Origin: Psococerastis gibbosa
Taxonomy: Eukaryota > Arthropoda > Insecta > Psocodea > Psocidae
Direction: 5' to 3'
DNA: 64,000 nucleotides
Assembly (NCBI GenBank): GCA_963971405.1
Contig: OZ020485.1
Coordinates: 1,984,001 to 2,048,000 of the forward strand
Shown here: piece by piece, positions 21,039-33,625 of the stretch
How positions within the stretch are numbered: the first letter of the stretch is position 1
Layout: each line of letters opens with the position of its first letter
The notes under the pieces: model-generated
The model's database searches: none
Told to the model about the DNA's origin: nothing
Seen by the model: the letters and a program-made list of their open reading frames with translations, nothing else
Made by a program: the position numbers and the translations under genes

Positions 21039-22019
21039 AATGAAATACTACGAAGTCACGAGTAATCTAATTATTTCTGTTATGTATTCATTATTATTAT
21101 TATTATTATTATTTGAAGAAATTATGGATAATCTGTGCCACAATGCATTCAATACCATGCTATTATTATTGTGTAAAATTATATAATATTCTGTCCATTG
21201 CAAACTATGAAAATTAACCCAACGATCAAGCCAATGCTTTACTATAGTGACAATCGAGCTGTGGCCGAAATTTAACCTTAGGACAATTATTTCCCAAGGA
21301 ATTCTTTATAATTATCTTTTACGGTATACCAATAAATAAATCTAATAAGTAGGAAAGCATGTACGGGTTCACTTGTATCGATCACCTCTAATGGTGTACG
21401 TTAATTTCAGCTAGTCTCTAACTTAATTCCTTATATTACCGAAATTACCGAAAATATTACAGATGTATATCGTATATTCGTAGTCATTTATAAGGTGCTG
21501 TGAAATTTGACACTAGTGGATAGCCTACTGTATATAATATGCCAACATCTAGTCAGTCCGATTTAATCTACGCTTTAGAGTATTTAAAAAATGTAAAATA
21601 TGTTGGAGAACATTCAAAGGGAAATAACAAAAGTATTCGGGAGCAGTGCGGATGTCCACATTTTTGCGGTGGCATTTATTTTTATCCCCGCGAGCGACAC
21701 AACATGGCTACCCCACTATTCCCTCAGTCCCCCACTATTCTCTCTCCTTCCTAAACCGTCTTTTCAATTTCGTACCGTTTTTTAGAATATCCCATTGCCA
21801 CCTTAGTATTTTTTCTGTAGGTACTTAACGGTCGTCGGGACAATATACTTTTTTTCCTGCAGAGGAGATGGCGTGGGAATTTCTTCTTAATGTGGGGTAC
21901 GTTTTTGTGTGTGCACTTGAGCCCCCTGCTGAGTGCTACCAATACTTTGTTTCTCAAGCCCTATTTCCATAATGAAGGAGTTCGGTCTTTTCTCAGGTTA
22001 CACTTTCCAGAAGGTTCCA
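21039..22019. other. No gene seen; distal end of family R near 21240-21395
   Basis: The block CCGAAATTTAACCTTAGGAC and GGAAAGCATGTACGGGTTCA near 21270-21380 matches the distal end of family R (compare 40970-41060 and 52290-52370). The ATT microsatellite at 21090-21112 is the only other feature. Overlapping short frames at 21539-21828 show no domain. Confidence 0.45.
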
Positions 22020-22130
22020 GTTATATTTATTTATTGACTTAATATTTAAAAAAAACAACAACATTGAAAACCTGCTATGCCAGTGAAGTTAGGGCCATAA
22101 GGCCCTCTCTTACACTCAACTGTGATGACA
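22020..22130 (-). mobile_element. SINE/non-LTR 3' end
   Basis: On the minus strand, GTTGAGTGTAAGAGAGGGC, a GGCCCTAA segment and a GTTGTTGTTT/AACAACAAC tail match the 3' part of the SINE at 40005-40165. The promoter half is not visible. Confidence 0.5.
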
Positions 22131-22765
22131 AGCAATCATACACATGCGTCAATACAGTACAGGTGACAACACAACACACATGACAATCGTAACCTTAACC
22201 TAGAGCTGAACTAGGTCCTATTGTATGCCTTACCATAGTGACGACCGTCACATATACGCAATGTCCTACTCCCACCAGACCAGCAAGTGTCTGCTTTCTG
22301 ACAGGTTTAGGCAATCTCTGGCATGGACATGGTCATTGAGGCCTTGGGATATAACAGAAATCCGATACACAACGTTGGAATTGCCTTAATTTTAAATTGC
22401 AATAAGAAGCACCGTCGTCCAAGCTTTGCAGGTATGTTCCCGGTGTCAGGCGACTGGTTTGGAACATCCTCATTTGTCGTCAGTAACTTGCACATACCCT
22501 TACCTAGACCTTACGTTACCTGACTGAGTCGAGCCAGGTGGAGATTTTTTACATCAAGGCTCAAAACTTAACCGACTGTTCCAACTGTTGGACGACTTAT
22601 TTCACTTTGCACACGCAACAGATATGCATTGTTATGCTTTATATCGCACATACAGGTAGCTTGTTGAAATTCTATACATAATAGTCTCTTTAGTAACTTT
22701 GTAAAACTTGCTGTCACTCATTGTGAAAAAATTGTTTCTTTGTAAAGACTTACATAATAAAATAA
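22131..22765. other. No gene seen
   Basis: Nothing supportable. Short frames at 22307-22523 are unremarkable on both strands. Confidence 0.4.
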
Positions 22766-22770
22766 AAAAC

Positions 22771-22803
22771 ACAACCGGTTTCGGCTCACGCCATCGTCAA
22801 GTG
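22771..22803 (-). ncRNA. Hammerhead-ribozyme-like core
   Basis: On the minus strand, TTGACGA is followed by TGGC-GTGA-GCC, a short stem II closed by a GNRA tetraloop, then GAAAC and a palindromic ACCGGT. This is the arrangement CUGANGA, stem II, GAAA of a hammerhead, and hammerheads with short stems are known in Penelope-like elements. The first core base is U instead of C, so activity is doubtful. It lies 220 bp from a Penelope endonuclease fragment, but on the opposite strand. Confidence 0.4.
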
Positions 22804-22984
22804 TAAGAAAACAGTAAAAACAGGCCATACATTTCATGATTCATAGACTCCTACAGGTACCGTTGACGAATGTAAATTATAACAAAGTGCTATCAACAAT
22901 TGCGGAAATTGCCAATAATAACGGGTAACCTACGAGTTTAGTAAGGAATATTTTGAGAAAACACGGGAATAAGAAGTTGACTCT

Positions 22985-23440
22985 TTCTTTAATTTATGGA
23001 GCTAGCCAGACCTCTGAGCCAGATAAAGGGTACGTTAAGTTACCATATTTGGGTAGGATCAGTTTGGACCTTGGAGTTGGCCTCATGGATTAGAGATAGG
23101 GTTTGCAAGAATGTGTCGTTATATTATGTGGACTCGTTGGGTAAGCAACTTATTAATTGTAAGCCTAAATTGGAGAAAGGGAGGAAATCAGTGGTTTATC
23201 AACTAGACTGTAAAGATTGTGGTAGTTTATATACTGGCCAAACTGAGAGGGGTTTTGGAGAAAGAATAGCGGAACATAGACGTGGGGTAGGAAAACCCGA
23301 CACTCAGTCCGCCTTTGCCCAGCATATAAACACCCACAGCCATTCCTGTGACTTCGATAATTTTAACATTTTACATGTAGCCAACTAGGGGAAACTTCTT
23401 GATCATTTAGAAACTAGGTATTAAGATTGGGCAAGCTGTT
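22985..23440 (+). pseudogene. Penelope-like element, second GIY-YIG fragment
   Basis: From about 23106 the frame reads NVSLYYVDSLGKQLINCKPK, then VVYQLDCKDCGSLYTGQTER, GFGERIAEHRRGVGK, and SAFAQHINTHSH. This is a longer piece of the GIY-YIG domain than the one at 20.7 kb: it keeps the conserved R/E-H helix (ERIAEHRR) and the downstream H motif. The core has YTG in place of YIG. A stop at 23386 is followed in another frame by HLETRY, the normal continuation, so it is a pseudogene. It differs clearly from the first copy, so the two are separate insertions. Confidence 0.8.
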
Positions 23441-23682
23441 GTTAAAAACAAAACTTATAAACTTTTTAAGTAGTTCTCCCTTGCTTGGGCTACCATTTTT
23501 AAATGTTTAATTATTGATTAGGTACTATATGTATGTAAAATATAGGTAAGTAATATTTTTATCCTTCTCCTACCAGATTTTTTTTTTTTTTTTTCAAGTC
23601 ATTCGCCATACTCACAAATATGTTAATTTTAACTAATCCATAACTTTAAGGTCAAGTTTATACAATTTAAATGTTTAAGGGG

Positions 23683-24640
23683 GGTGCCCATTACTGGAAT
23701 CTTATTTTAGCAAACCTGCCAGTAATGGGTGCCCATTATTGGAAGAGTGTGCGGTAGCTAGGAATGGGCACTCATAAGCAATCTCTATTAATTTGATTTG
23801 CTGGTAATTGTCGGTTTTGCTTTTTGTCGGTCCCAGTTAATTAAAATGAGCCCAAGCAAGAAAAAAACATTCTCTTCATACACGGAGGATGCTATACTGC
23901 AGTGCAGCAGGGAATGTCGATGAGTGAGGAACATAATTTTATGAAAAAGGGATGAAGAGAATGTAGCAAATAGGGAGAAGAAGGACCGTGAGGCTGCAGG
24001 AGTGGAAGAGAAAGGGGAATGAGAGATTGCAGAAAAGAAATAAGAGAAAAGGTCCCAAAGGAATGGAGGAGAAGCAGGCGAAAAGGCAACCAGTAAAGGG
24101 GAGAAAAGCCACGAAAAAGAAGTTTGAAATATGCCTCTCACACGACGAAACTGATGACGAGGATGAAGCTATATCATTGCCCAATGAGTCCTCGGATAGT
24201 CATTTTGTTAGTGAGGATGACAAAGATGAAGAAGATGCAATCCCCAATCAGTCAATGGCAAGTCCACGAATGCCTTCTCAAAGAACAACTTATTTAGAGG
24301 AATATGGAATTTGAGGGAATTTGTCTTATAATATTCTTTTAATAAAGGATTACCTCAGGCAGTCAAACTTGAGTATAAATTGCAGTTTTTATTATTCCTT
24401 ACCATGACCAAAACTGGGGTGCCCAATACTAGGACTACGGTGCTCATTACTGGCATTTTTTGCATAAATATGTAGGTTTTTTTTTTGTTTAATTTGTCGA
24501 ACCGTTAGTAAACATTCAGTAGATTAACTAGTCCATACCCATAGCTTCAACCTACAAACGTGTAGTTACTCCAAACAATTAACAGTTGCTGGAAATAAAT
24601 TTATGAAGTAAAAAGTTCGTTAAGGGTGCCCATTACTGGG
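23683..24640 (+). pseudogene. pogo/Tigger-like DNA transposon, internally deleted
   Basis: An ATG at 23846 opens MSPSKKKTFSSYTEDAIL, which resembles the N-terminal Psq-type helix-turn-helix of pogo/Tigger transposases. A frame break follows. The frame from about 23970 to 24314 is a lysine/arginine-rich segment followed by an acidic tail (FEICLSHDETDDEDEAISL) and a stop, the typical C-terminus of these proteins, so the DDE catalytic domain is deleted. The region is bordered by repeats of GTGCCCATTACTGG: near 23685, 23718 (both strands, CCAGTAATGGG), 23760, 24418, 24449 and 24627. CAGTAATGGG near 23719 and CCCATTACTG near 24629 could be the terminal repeats. No TA duplication was found. Confidence 0.5.
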
Positions 24641-25639
24641 TGGTTTACGTAACAAAAATGAAAAACAAGTTGAAACATTGAGTGGACCAAACATTAATAA
24701 TTTTCATAAGTATTAACTTAAATAAAAATTATTTGGTGAGCTCCAAATTGGTCAATGCCAACGGTAAAGTTTCTCTTAAGAATAAAGTGAAGTGAAGAAA
24801 TACAAAAGTACACTGCTGAACGGGCGAGGGTGAGCAGAAAGCTCTTCAACAGCACAAACTACTACAAATAAAGATAAGACTTTTAAAAAGGCAAAGACAA
24901 GGGTGCAATTATGATAAACTAGAGGCTTGAGAGAGAGAAATCTGTGCTGACAGTGCGTGTTAGATCATGGCGAGTGCTGAGAAATTACACCGCCGTCTCC
25001 ACCAAATTTCCCCAGGAAATGTGAATTGCGCAATAAATCTGAAGGATATGTTTGACGGAAAGCAGAAAACTTATTAATATTTCATTTTCCGACTTTTTCT
25101 TTTGATGCCGTTTCTTTGGCAATAACGTGGGACTGGACGACGAGACATGTTTTTGTTTCGCTCTGTATAGCATTCTGTTTGCAAATTTATTGGGCAAACT
25201 CGAGACCAACATCAAACAGCCGTCAATGGCGTTATCTGCTCAGTTCAGTCATACAGTGCAACATGGCCAACTACTAAAAGTTGCATTTACAGTGGCAATA
25301 ATCAAATTATACCACAAATACAGTATATGCATTGGATATTGAGCAATTTATACAAAGTATCATATTATTTAACAAGAAACTGACCGTGCTATTGACCAAC
25401 CCTAGATCACCGGAGAATATGCTTGTTTACATTTTATTTAAATTTATTTAAGTCATTAAGATTTGGTCTATCCAGTAAGAATCCAAGTTGTAGAGGACCA
25501 TTTGATACATTGCAATACATAATGGGTTTTGTTTTGTGTTGGTAGATACAGTGATTTTTTTCCGTTAAACTGATGAGCGCACACAATTTGCCGAATTATT
25601 TATTATCATTAATAAATTATTATTGTTAAAAATTAATTC
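24641..25639. other. No gene seen
   Basis: AT-rich sequence without recognisable coding or repeats. The overlapping frames around 24985-25342 lack domain signatures. Confidence 0.4.
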
Positions 25640-25730
25640 ATCAGTTTTGCCAGAGATATTTAACAAATTGCCATTTAAACTACAAGAATTGATATATATA
25701 TAATATTATTAGCCATTTTAGACCTAATTA
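25640..25730 (+). pseudogene. Non-LTR retrotransposon C-terminal tail remnant
   Basis: The frame reads VLPEIFNKLPFKLQELI, the short conserved segment near the end of Jockey/CR1-type ORF2 proteins. The flanking nucleotides (CAGTTTTRCCAG, ATATTTAACAAATTGCC, AGCCATTTTAGRCCTAATTA) are shared with 39550-39720, so both are copies of one element family. Confidence 0.5.
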
Positions 25731-26079
25731 TCCTATCTTTCATTGGGATCTCATCTCATTCATTTGCCAGAGGCTAGAGAGATCGCTTGCCCTTTATGAT
25801 AGTTTGGTTCATCGGGGGAAAGATAGAATAAGACTCAATTCTCATGAAAAAGTATTAAAAAATCCCTTTTCACTTTGGCTGGACGCCATCATATTATCGT
25901 TGATTTGTAGTAAAAAGTGTTGATTACCATTATCGTATATAGTAATACGGGCTTTTAGTCCGATTTAAATATATTCCTCTGCGACCAATATTAACTGAGA
26001 TATGAATTATATGAGGTTTCAATCAACCGCCATCTTGTAACTGTTTGTGAGGAACCGTTCAAATAGCCTAGATGCTTTC

Positions 26080-26730
26080 CAACTTGAGGTATGTTTTAGG
26101 TGTTAAATATAGTAACTAAATCCAACAGGTTGCTTTCCCAACCAAAGTTTTGGCTTTGAAAGACATTATGTTTTAAGAAGTTATTGCCAAATGCCAATAT
26201 CCTGAAATCTACAAAAACAGTGTTTTATAGGCTAGTAACAGCCACCCAGAATGTCAGCATGTTTCATTCGCAAGTTATTGCAACTTACTATTATTATTAT
26301 TACGTATTATTCGCTTATTTGTTTTCTTATAGTCCTATATTTTAGTTTTTAGTTTTTTAGTTTCTAGTTTTAGGATTAACTATTGGCTATAGTACAGGGG
26401 GCCCAGTACAGGCTCGTCCTAATAAAGGGTCCCCTCCTAGCTTTGTTTTGAAGGAAATAAATTTATGTTTACTTTTCTTTACTACTATTGATGATTGATG
26501 CCCCAATACATTGCATACCCTGTCATTATTACGGTGTTGTATGATTATTGGTGTGCCCGTTTCGGACAGTGCAATCGTCCCATTGATCCATCCAGTATCC
26601 GGTAAGGGAAGGGAACCGAAATTTAACCCTGTACTATTATATTATCGAATCTCGATCCTAATTCATCAATAGGAAACCATTTTATTCTACCTACGAAATG
26701 CAATACAAAGTGCTTACAATATAGGTATAT
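26080..26730 (+). repeat. Repeat family R, middle and distal part
   Basis: GTATGTTTTAGGTGTTAAAT and ACAGGTTGCTTTCCCAACCA match the middle of other R copies. CCGAAATTTAACC near 26618 and AGGAAACCATTTT near 26672 match the distal part. Inside, near 26340-26470, there is a TTTAG-rich stretch and a CTCGTCCTAATAAAGGGTCC segment that looks like an inserted non-LTR 3' UTR. Confidence 0.5.
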
Positions 26731-29700
26731 TCTTCAGCTCATGTGCATCACAAGTTACTTACATAAAAATAATAATAATAACAATTACACTCTACCTACT
26801 AAACATTTTTTGACAGACATCTCACCGCAGCGAACAGGAAAGAAAATGTTTAATTTTTTTCAGCCTATACTAACGACCTAGATTTAAAAACGAGTATTGT
26901 ATGGAATAGAAATGAATTTATCGGGTAGACCTATATTGCAGTAAATGTATAGAAAAGGGCGAGGGTGGGTGGTGCCAGTCGTGCCATCGGACAGACTATA
27001 CACAGCTCAAATAAACATTACAGCAGTCAAGATATAAGTCATCTCCAACTCGGCATTTTGTCATTTACATTTTTCTTTATTCCCTGGCTTTCTTATTCCA
27101 AATCTGATTTTCCAGCTTTTTATATTTCTCTCCTTTATTTCCATATACTTAATTCATTTCACGAACTTGCTGATATTTTGTGTTAAGCGCGTTGCTTTGT
27201 TTGTAACGCATTATTGCTGCCTACTCAATGTTGGTATACGAAACAGATTTGTCTTGACCGTGACGGAGGCTGTGAGGGGGGGGGGGGCGATAATATCTCG
27301 GGTTTTGCTACAACATAGTGGAAAAAGTTTGTGATATATCTATTTGAGTTATCTGATGAATCGGAGCGTTTTATTAAAAGGCAAACAATGTGAAACTAGG
27401 TCAGACCATGGAAATCAAATTGCTGATACGTTTTCCAATTGGCTCATTGACCACGCGAGTCATTTAAAAAACAACAAAATGATGTAGTCGTTTAATAACT
27501 TCTTCGCCAGCAGCTGTTCCTATTTACGACAACAGTTCACTTTGTATTCTAACCTCAAGAATTAAATTGAACAAATTGTGCCTATATTTATACACTAATA
27601 AATCATTTATTTCTGCCAATGACACTGTGTAGGTCATATTCAATTACAACTATTTTCACTCCCACCATTGCATCGTTGGTAACGGTAAAGCCGTGTAAAT
27701 AGAAATTAGAAACCTGTACTATTCGTATAATGCATGACAATTTCAGCAGTTTCGCTTATCGGTTGTGGGAGCATTGCCGATTTTTGACATCACGAGGAAC
27801 CCATAATAAAAATTGACAATTCCCATCTCAACTTTACAGGATCCAATATACGTACTTAAGTTACTTCAAATCACCACTTATCAAACCGTTTTTAATTTCA
27901 TGAATATTATATGAATAATTCCATATTTACGATTTAAAAAAACTTATTAATGAGCGCGCCTTTCTGCCTAAAATCATGGCAGTTAAAACGAAATCCTTTC
28001 AGTTAGATTTCAAATGGGAGAATTGAGATTATTTATTGAAAGCGACATTGATATGGTACAGCATTAAATGACAGCTTTCTATTCCTCAGAGCATAAAACG
28101 GTGGCTTGGCTCAAAGTCTCCCAAAATTAGCCCAGCATTGTAGTTAAACATAGGTAGTCAGTAGTCGCACATATCTGCGACATTATTAATTGTAATAGTT
28201 TCTCGATCGCTGACCACTCACCAACATATGAAACTTGCGAACCCAAACGACTGATATCCAACTCGAATCGCCTTAGCGGTTCGTATCGAATTATGTTATC
28301 AGATCATTTCTAAAGCTTGCCGTGATCTATTGAGTCCTCTTTATCTCATTTATCGCGTCCCCTTATTGTATAACATTATAAATTAATTCAGAGCAAGACT
28401 GCAATACTGTAAGCTTGACTGAAATGGTGGCGAACGAGGTCCTTTCAGACAGATGCCTTGTTATAAAATACATAATACATAATAATACACATTTCTATTT
28501 CTAAACTTGAATGCTCCATAATTGAGTTTTTTTTCTTCAAAAATACATGCACAAAAAATTCATGAACTGTAATATTTGTCAAAAAATCTGTTTGAATTAA
28601 ATGAATTGAGAAATTGAGTATACACCTGCACAGTTGCATACGATACAGTAGCGTTGTCACCGATTTTCTCTCTCAACTGGTTCAGATTTTTCGTTGTTCC
28701 GATGCAAGTACTAGCTATTCACACGTTTCTCAGAGAATGTTTTTAAAGCTTTTGCTCAGCTACTTTGACAACGCACGCATTAAAAGATGTTAGAATGAAT
28801 GGGACTTTGTTTCTCCGTGAGATAGCAATTAGTTGGGTTCAGAGGTTTTCAGATGTAGTAGATAGGGGTGCTGCCCAGTCATTCACGCCGACACCGACTA
28901 ACAAAAGTCCTTAACATTTACAAATAAAAAAGAATAGTCGAGGGAAAAGTTTTTCATTAAAAAATATGTTTGAGGGGAAATGCGGGACAGTCAACAATAC
29001 ATTGTATGCCGCGCGTTTTTGTTATTCCCGTTTTTGTTTGACCTGGGTTTCGGCACATTGTTCTTTGGGTCGGGGAAATTTCGAATAATTCAAAATGGAA
29101 AAATACTTGTAAGGAACAGAAATTGAATTCACGGGTTATGGGTCCAATTTATTTGTAGCGGATGTGCTGAAACAGTGACAGGTCTCGGGCTAATAATACC
29201 ACGACCAGGGCTCTACTATTTCTCGTTTTATTACAAACTTACAATTAAATACACCATATGAAAATGCGTTGCAGCATTTGCATTTTAAATAAATACATCC
29301 GGTACGTAGATGTAAATGCTTTCCTATTTTTAATTAGTATTATAGATCATTATGAGTGGTTACAATCATTTAGCCCATGCTAAATTATTCATTCACGGTT
29401 GCAACGATTTTCTCTATCCTGAAGCATCGGATGGACAGGAAAATGTCATTGTTTTTAACCAACCCTGTTTAATATTCAACAACGAAAGCCTGGTTCACAA
29501 AGATACCTGATGGGTTTTGTGACTGTATTTAACACCTAGATCATACCAGACAGCTTATAAAGCACTGTTGGAAACCATTATCATCAATATATTATTTTGT
29601 CATTAATTATAAGTAGCTTTTTTTGTATTTTTCTGCCCCTGAACCAATTTGTGAAGGAAGGCGCCACCTAGTGTATTTTGTTAACATTAATAACGATTAC

Positions 29701-29929
29701 AATAAAATAAGGTACAATATATGAGCATCGACTTTTGTGGCAATGTGGTAGCGTGCTTGTACTTGTGCGAGTCTCTACACACCTTGCGGTCGGAGACGTG
29801 TCGTAACTCGACACAAGTACCTATTAGGTTAATTAATGAGGCGACTGAAGAGGTTAACCGGATACATTCATTAAATTGTTTGTATGCGTTTAACTTTTTA
29901 TCAAAACACAAACACAAAATTTGAAAAAA
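26731..29929. other. No gene seen over 3.2 kb
   Basis: Single-copy-looking AT-rich DNA with a 12-base poly-G run near 27278. No frame longer than 80 codons and no recognised domain. It may be intergenic or a distal intron of the Dpr gene. Confidence 0.4.
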
Positions 29930-30258
29930 AAAATTTAACCCGTTTGGCGGGTTAAAATCCCTCCAAAATTAAGTTAGCCCGAAATAAAAGAAATAGGTAT
30001 TCCTGAGACCTGAGCAATAATTTTTGTGAACCTATATGCCGAATTTAATTGAAATCTATTGACTAGTTTGTCCAGAAATCGACGAAAGCGACAAAAAGAC
30101 AGGCATACCTACCAGTATCGTAAAAGAAAAAAAGCTTTTGAGTCCAAGGATCTCAAAACGTGTAAATCAGTTGAAAACTCGAAATAATAATAATTTTGAC
30201 CATCACAAAGCTTTTCTTATAAATGTAAACGTATGAATATAAAAGCAAAACCCATAAT
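29930..30258 (-). repeat. Repeat family R, proximal third
   Basis: Minus-strand order: GCTTTGTGATGGTCAAAATT, CAACTGATTTACACGTTTTG, GTCGATTTCTGGACAAACTA, then a TTTATTTCGGGCTAACTTAA block. This matches the proximal third of family R, with the hairpin end near 30225-30258. Confidence 0.65.
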
Positions 30259-33200
30259 CTCACAGAACGGCAGGGCTGGGCAGAAGACATAAAAATGTTG
30301 TTTGGATGGTACTAGCAGACCATTTTGTCGGAGACCTTTGTTCAGGTTCAGAAAATTGGCAACTGTAATACTTTTGTTATAGTTGTAAATTCGCCTACGA
30401 AGATGTGTTGCGAAACTGAGAATGAATTAATTTTAAGACTAATCGCAGCCAAAAAGTAAATATGAGCCACGGGAGAAACCTTTTCGGTTTCCATGGGAGT
30501 TTTATGAGGACAAAGGGGAAAGGTTTTGTTAATGAACAAGCAAGTGAGAATATAAATTTTCAGTCGGTAAATAGCTTTCCCCGCGCTCGGCTCGGCTGTT
30601 GTATGGTAATGCGACCTCACGGTGTGCATCACACTGCATTACCTGATACCATCTACTCCCCAACTAATACACATTTTATCACAAGTTGCACGAGCTGTGA
30701 TTGGCTGTGGGCCATCACCGTATAACAATATCAATATCGCACACGATTACTCCCCCCAATTTGATATAGGTACCTATTAGAGATCTAAATTGTATCTAAA
30801 ACAAAACTTTTTGTGAGTGTTTTGAGGTAGGTATTCCTCTCGTCTCCGAAAAACAGTTTTTAATCAAAGTCTGTCTGTGCATTGGTTCGTCGAACTTTAC
30901 CAGACAATATATTTCATCAAATAATGTATGTTGAAAGGAAGTTCACACTTGAAACCCCACAAAACTGATAAAAAGACAGCTCCATCAAATGTTTTCAATA
31001 CTGTACACAACGTTATTATTCGTCATTGTTGGAAAATAAATCCTAAGAGGGCGCCGTATTTTACCTGTTAATGGTGTAAAAAGAGCTGTTGGTGGCCATC
31101 AGTGCATTTGCTTAGAGAGAGCCTGATTAAACTTTTTATCGTACAAGTTACGCGTTGCGCAATGATAATTTTCAAGTCACCCACATTATTGTTTCAAAGA
31201 GTGTGTAATAAGGTTTTCATTCATAAAAGAAAATTGTCCAACTATATCGAGGCTAGGCTTACATATAGGCTGACAACAAAGTCCAATTTCTCCGATCGGG
31301 AAAAATGAAATACGATGACACGATCCTAAATCCGTAGAGTCCATGCTTAAGAAACCGCAGGTAGTACGGAAACTGAGTTATGTAGTTTGGGGTACTAACG
31401 GGGGCTGAAAAATGGGGGGATTATGAGGGTGAGTTTGTTCAATAAGAGGGATACGGCAACAGATTAGCAACTCGGTCGACCGACGTCAAACAACAGCCAA
31501 CTCCGGTACCTAAGCTGCCGGCTAAAACTTGAGCGCATTACTAACGTTCACGTTTGCCGCGTTTCACAGACAATGGGCAAATTGTTTCCCTTGAGTAATC
31601 AATTTTCAGCAGCCAGACCCGTTTTCCCCCAACAGTTTCCAACTATTGTAAGGCCATATAGAATCAACTGAAACAAAAATATCTCGATCTGCCAGATCTA
31701 ATAATATCACAAGAAAGACTTTTCCAAGTCCGAAGCAATGTGACAACTGACATTAATAGCCTAAAAGCCTGATGAAGCTGAAGCCTGTGTGGCAGCTAGG
31801 CCCGAGATTAACTCCAGCTAAGTATGCCAATGCAAGTTTCTACGACAACCCATTTAGGGTTCTATTTGGGATGTTGGGATGTAACATGTACCATTCAATA
31901 CCCATCATAGGGTTACAAGTTATTTTGCGAACCACCGCCTTCTGCTCCATAGTCCAGCTGTCAGCCTTTTCTGGGCTATTCATAAGGGAGAAAGTAGCCC
32001 AAAATCGGTTAACCAGTCATTTTTTATGTCAGTGGTAGGAGGTACAATAGGAGCCAAAAATTGAGTTGCTATACAAACCAAGCTTAAAACGGTGCGCCTG
32101 ATATGCTGACGTACAGCTATACCTAAATTTTATATTTCTTCGGAAATGTTCCCTAAGAATTTCCTTTCTGCTGTTCTTTATATAAATTTCATGCTAGTGT
32201 CAAGAAGTTAATAGTAATTCAGTTTCGTAGCCTCCCTCATGTTTTAGACATTGTATAGGGTGGATATGCTGATTACATGCATGTGCAGGGGGCTATCTAT
32301 AGCAAATCTTTTTGGGCGTTATTTACGCGGTAGGTGTTAAATTGATAGTTTCAAAACTGCTCTCGTATAGCGGTAAGATAAATAATAATAATATATAAAA
32401 GGGTTTCGTTTGCCTATATTACTACATTCTAGCTAGAACGCAGCGTTGAAAATTTTATTGCTCCTTGAAAAATTCTGTCCTGTCCTTAACTTGAATGGAA
32501 TTATTCCCACAGCCCATTCTTAATTTGAAAAAATCGAAACAGTTTCACACCTTTTTAATTTTCAGATCTGAAGTCTGTTAACGGTCCGCTTCCTCTTAAG
32601 CGGCTGACACTAAGTTAAAATATAAACCAAAAAACTTAAAAGGCCATTTACGCATCATTCATTAACCATCCGTACGTGACAACCACCCTTTTCGCATTCA
32701 ACAGGTCTATCAGCATTGTACTTTGCAGTTGAGCCTTAAATTTGAGGTTCAGGTGCAGTATTAATAACTATTGTAATAAGATTTTCAGCAAAAGCCCGTC
32801 AAACAATTTCCTCCTAAAGTGCAAACGGAAAAGAATAAAAACCAGATCAATATAATTTCGAGATAGATAGAAAAGGAAGCCTCTCAAACAAGTCATTTTG
32901 GACTCGCAGTAAATCTCCGGACCGGATTACTTGTCAATAATGCATGTAGGAGCATCAGAAATATGCACTCTCTTATACTGCGATAACACTTACATTGCCA
33001 TGACTGAAGCAAAAAATGTAAAATATTCTAATAAGTAAACAAAATTGGCAGGGGGACAGGTCTGATGAACGGCCAGCAGCGCTAGGAAATAGATTGAGCT
33101 GCGTGACGTGTGTGTTATCGGGACCTGCAACTTCCTTAGCCCTTTTAAACCCCCCCCCCCCTCCCTCCTCACTACTTTTGAGGTGGCAATCAACTCTCAA

Positions 33201-33625
33201 GACGTGGCCTCTTGCTTTCAAAAGAATTTTTATTTCGTTTCTTTCCTGCAATGATAAGGGTTGGTCTTGTGTTGATGATTTAGTACTTATTTTCCTGTTT
33301 TTATTTTCTTTATTTTTAACACCCTTGTGGCAGCCACTGAATTTTTAGATCAATATTTTCAAACTTTTGCATCAACGAGGTATCTAGAACGGTGACAAAC
33401 AGAGGCGTATATTGTTATATAGTATATAGTATTGTAAGTGAGATGAGCCGATGTAGTAGAACGGACATATTTGTATTGTACTCGTATAAATTTTATGGGA
33501 TGTTTACAGCTTAGAAAGAAATACGAAATCGTGAATGAATCTCATGCATATTTCAACATGGAAATTAAAAAGAATAGAAAATATCGCTATTGATTCATTA
33601 TTGATTCGATATTCCTTCAAATAAC
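30259..33625. other. No gene seen over 3.4 kb
   Basis: No domain, RNA or element signature could be supported. A poly-C run lies at 33150-33161. Frames at 30348-30725 and 31772-32038 show no recognisable domain. Confidence 0.4.

Noticed and set aside
24985-25342. Overlapping frames that might be a small gene
   Set aside because: Frames on opposite strands with no domain, signal peptide or splice support.
31772-32038. 88-residue plus-strand frame as a possible gene
   Set aside because: No recognisable domain, no splice or codon-use support, and length is within chance for this sequence.
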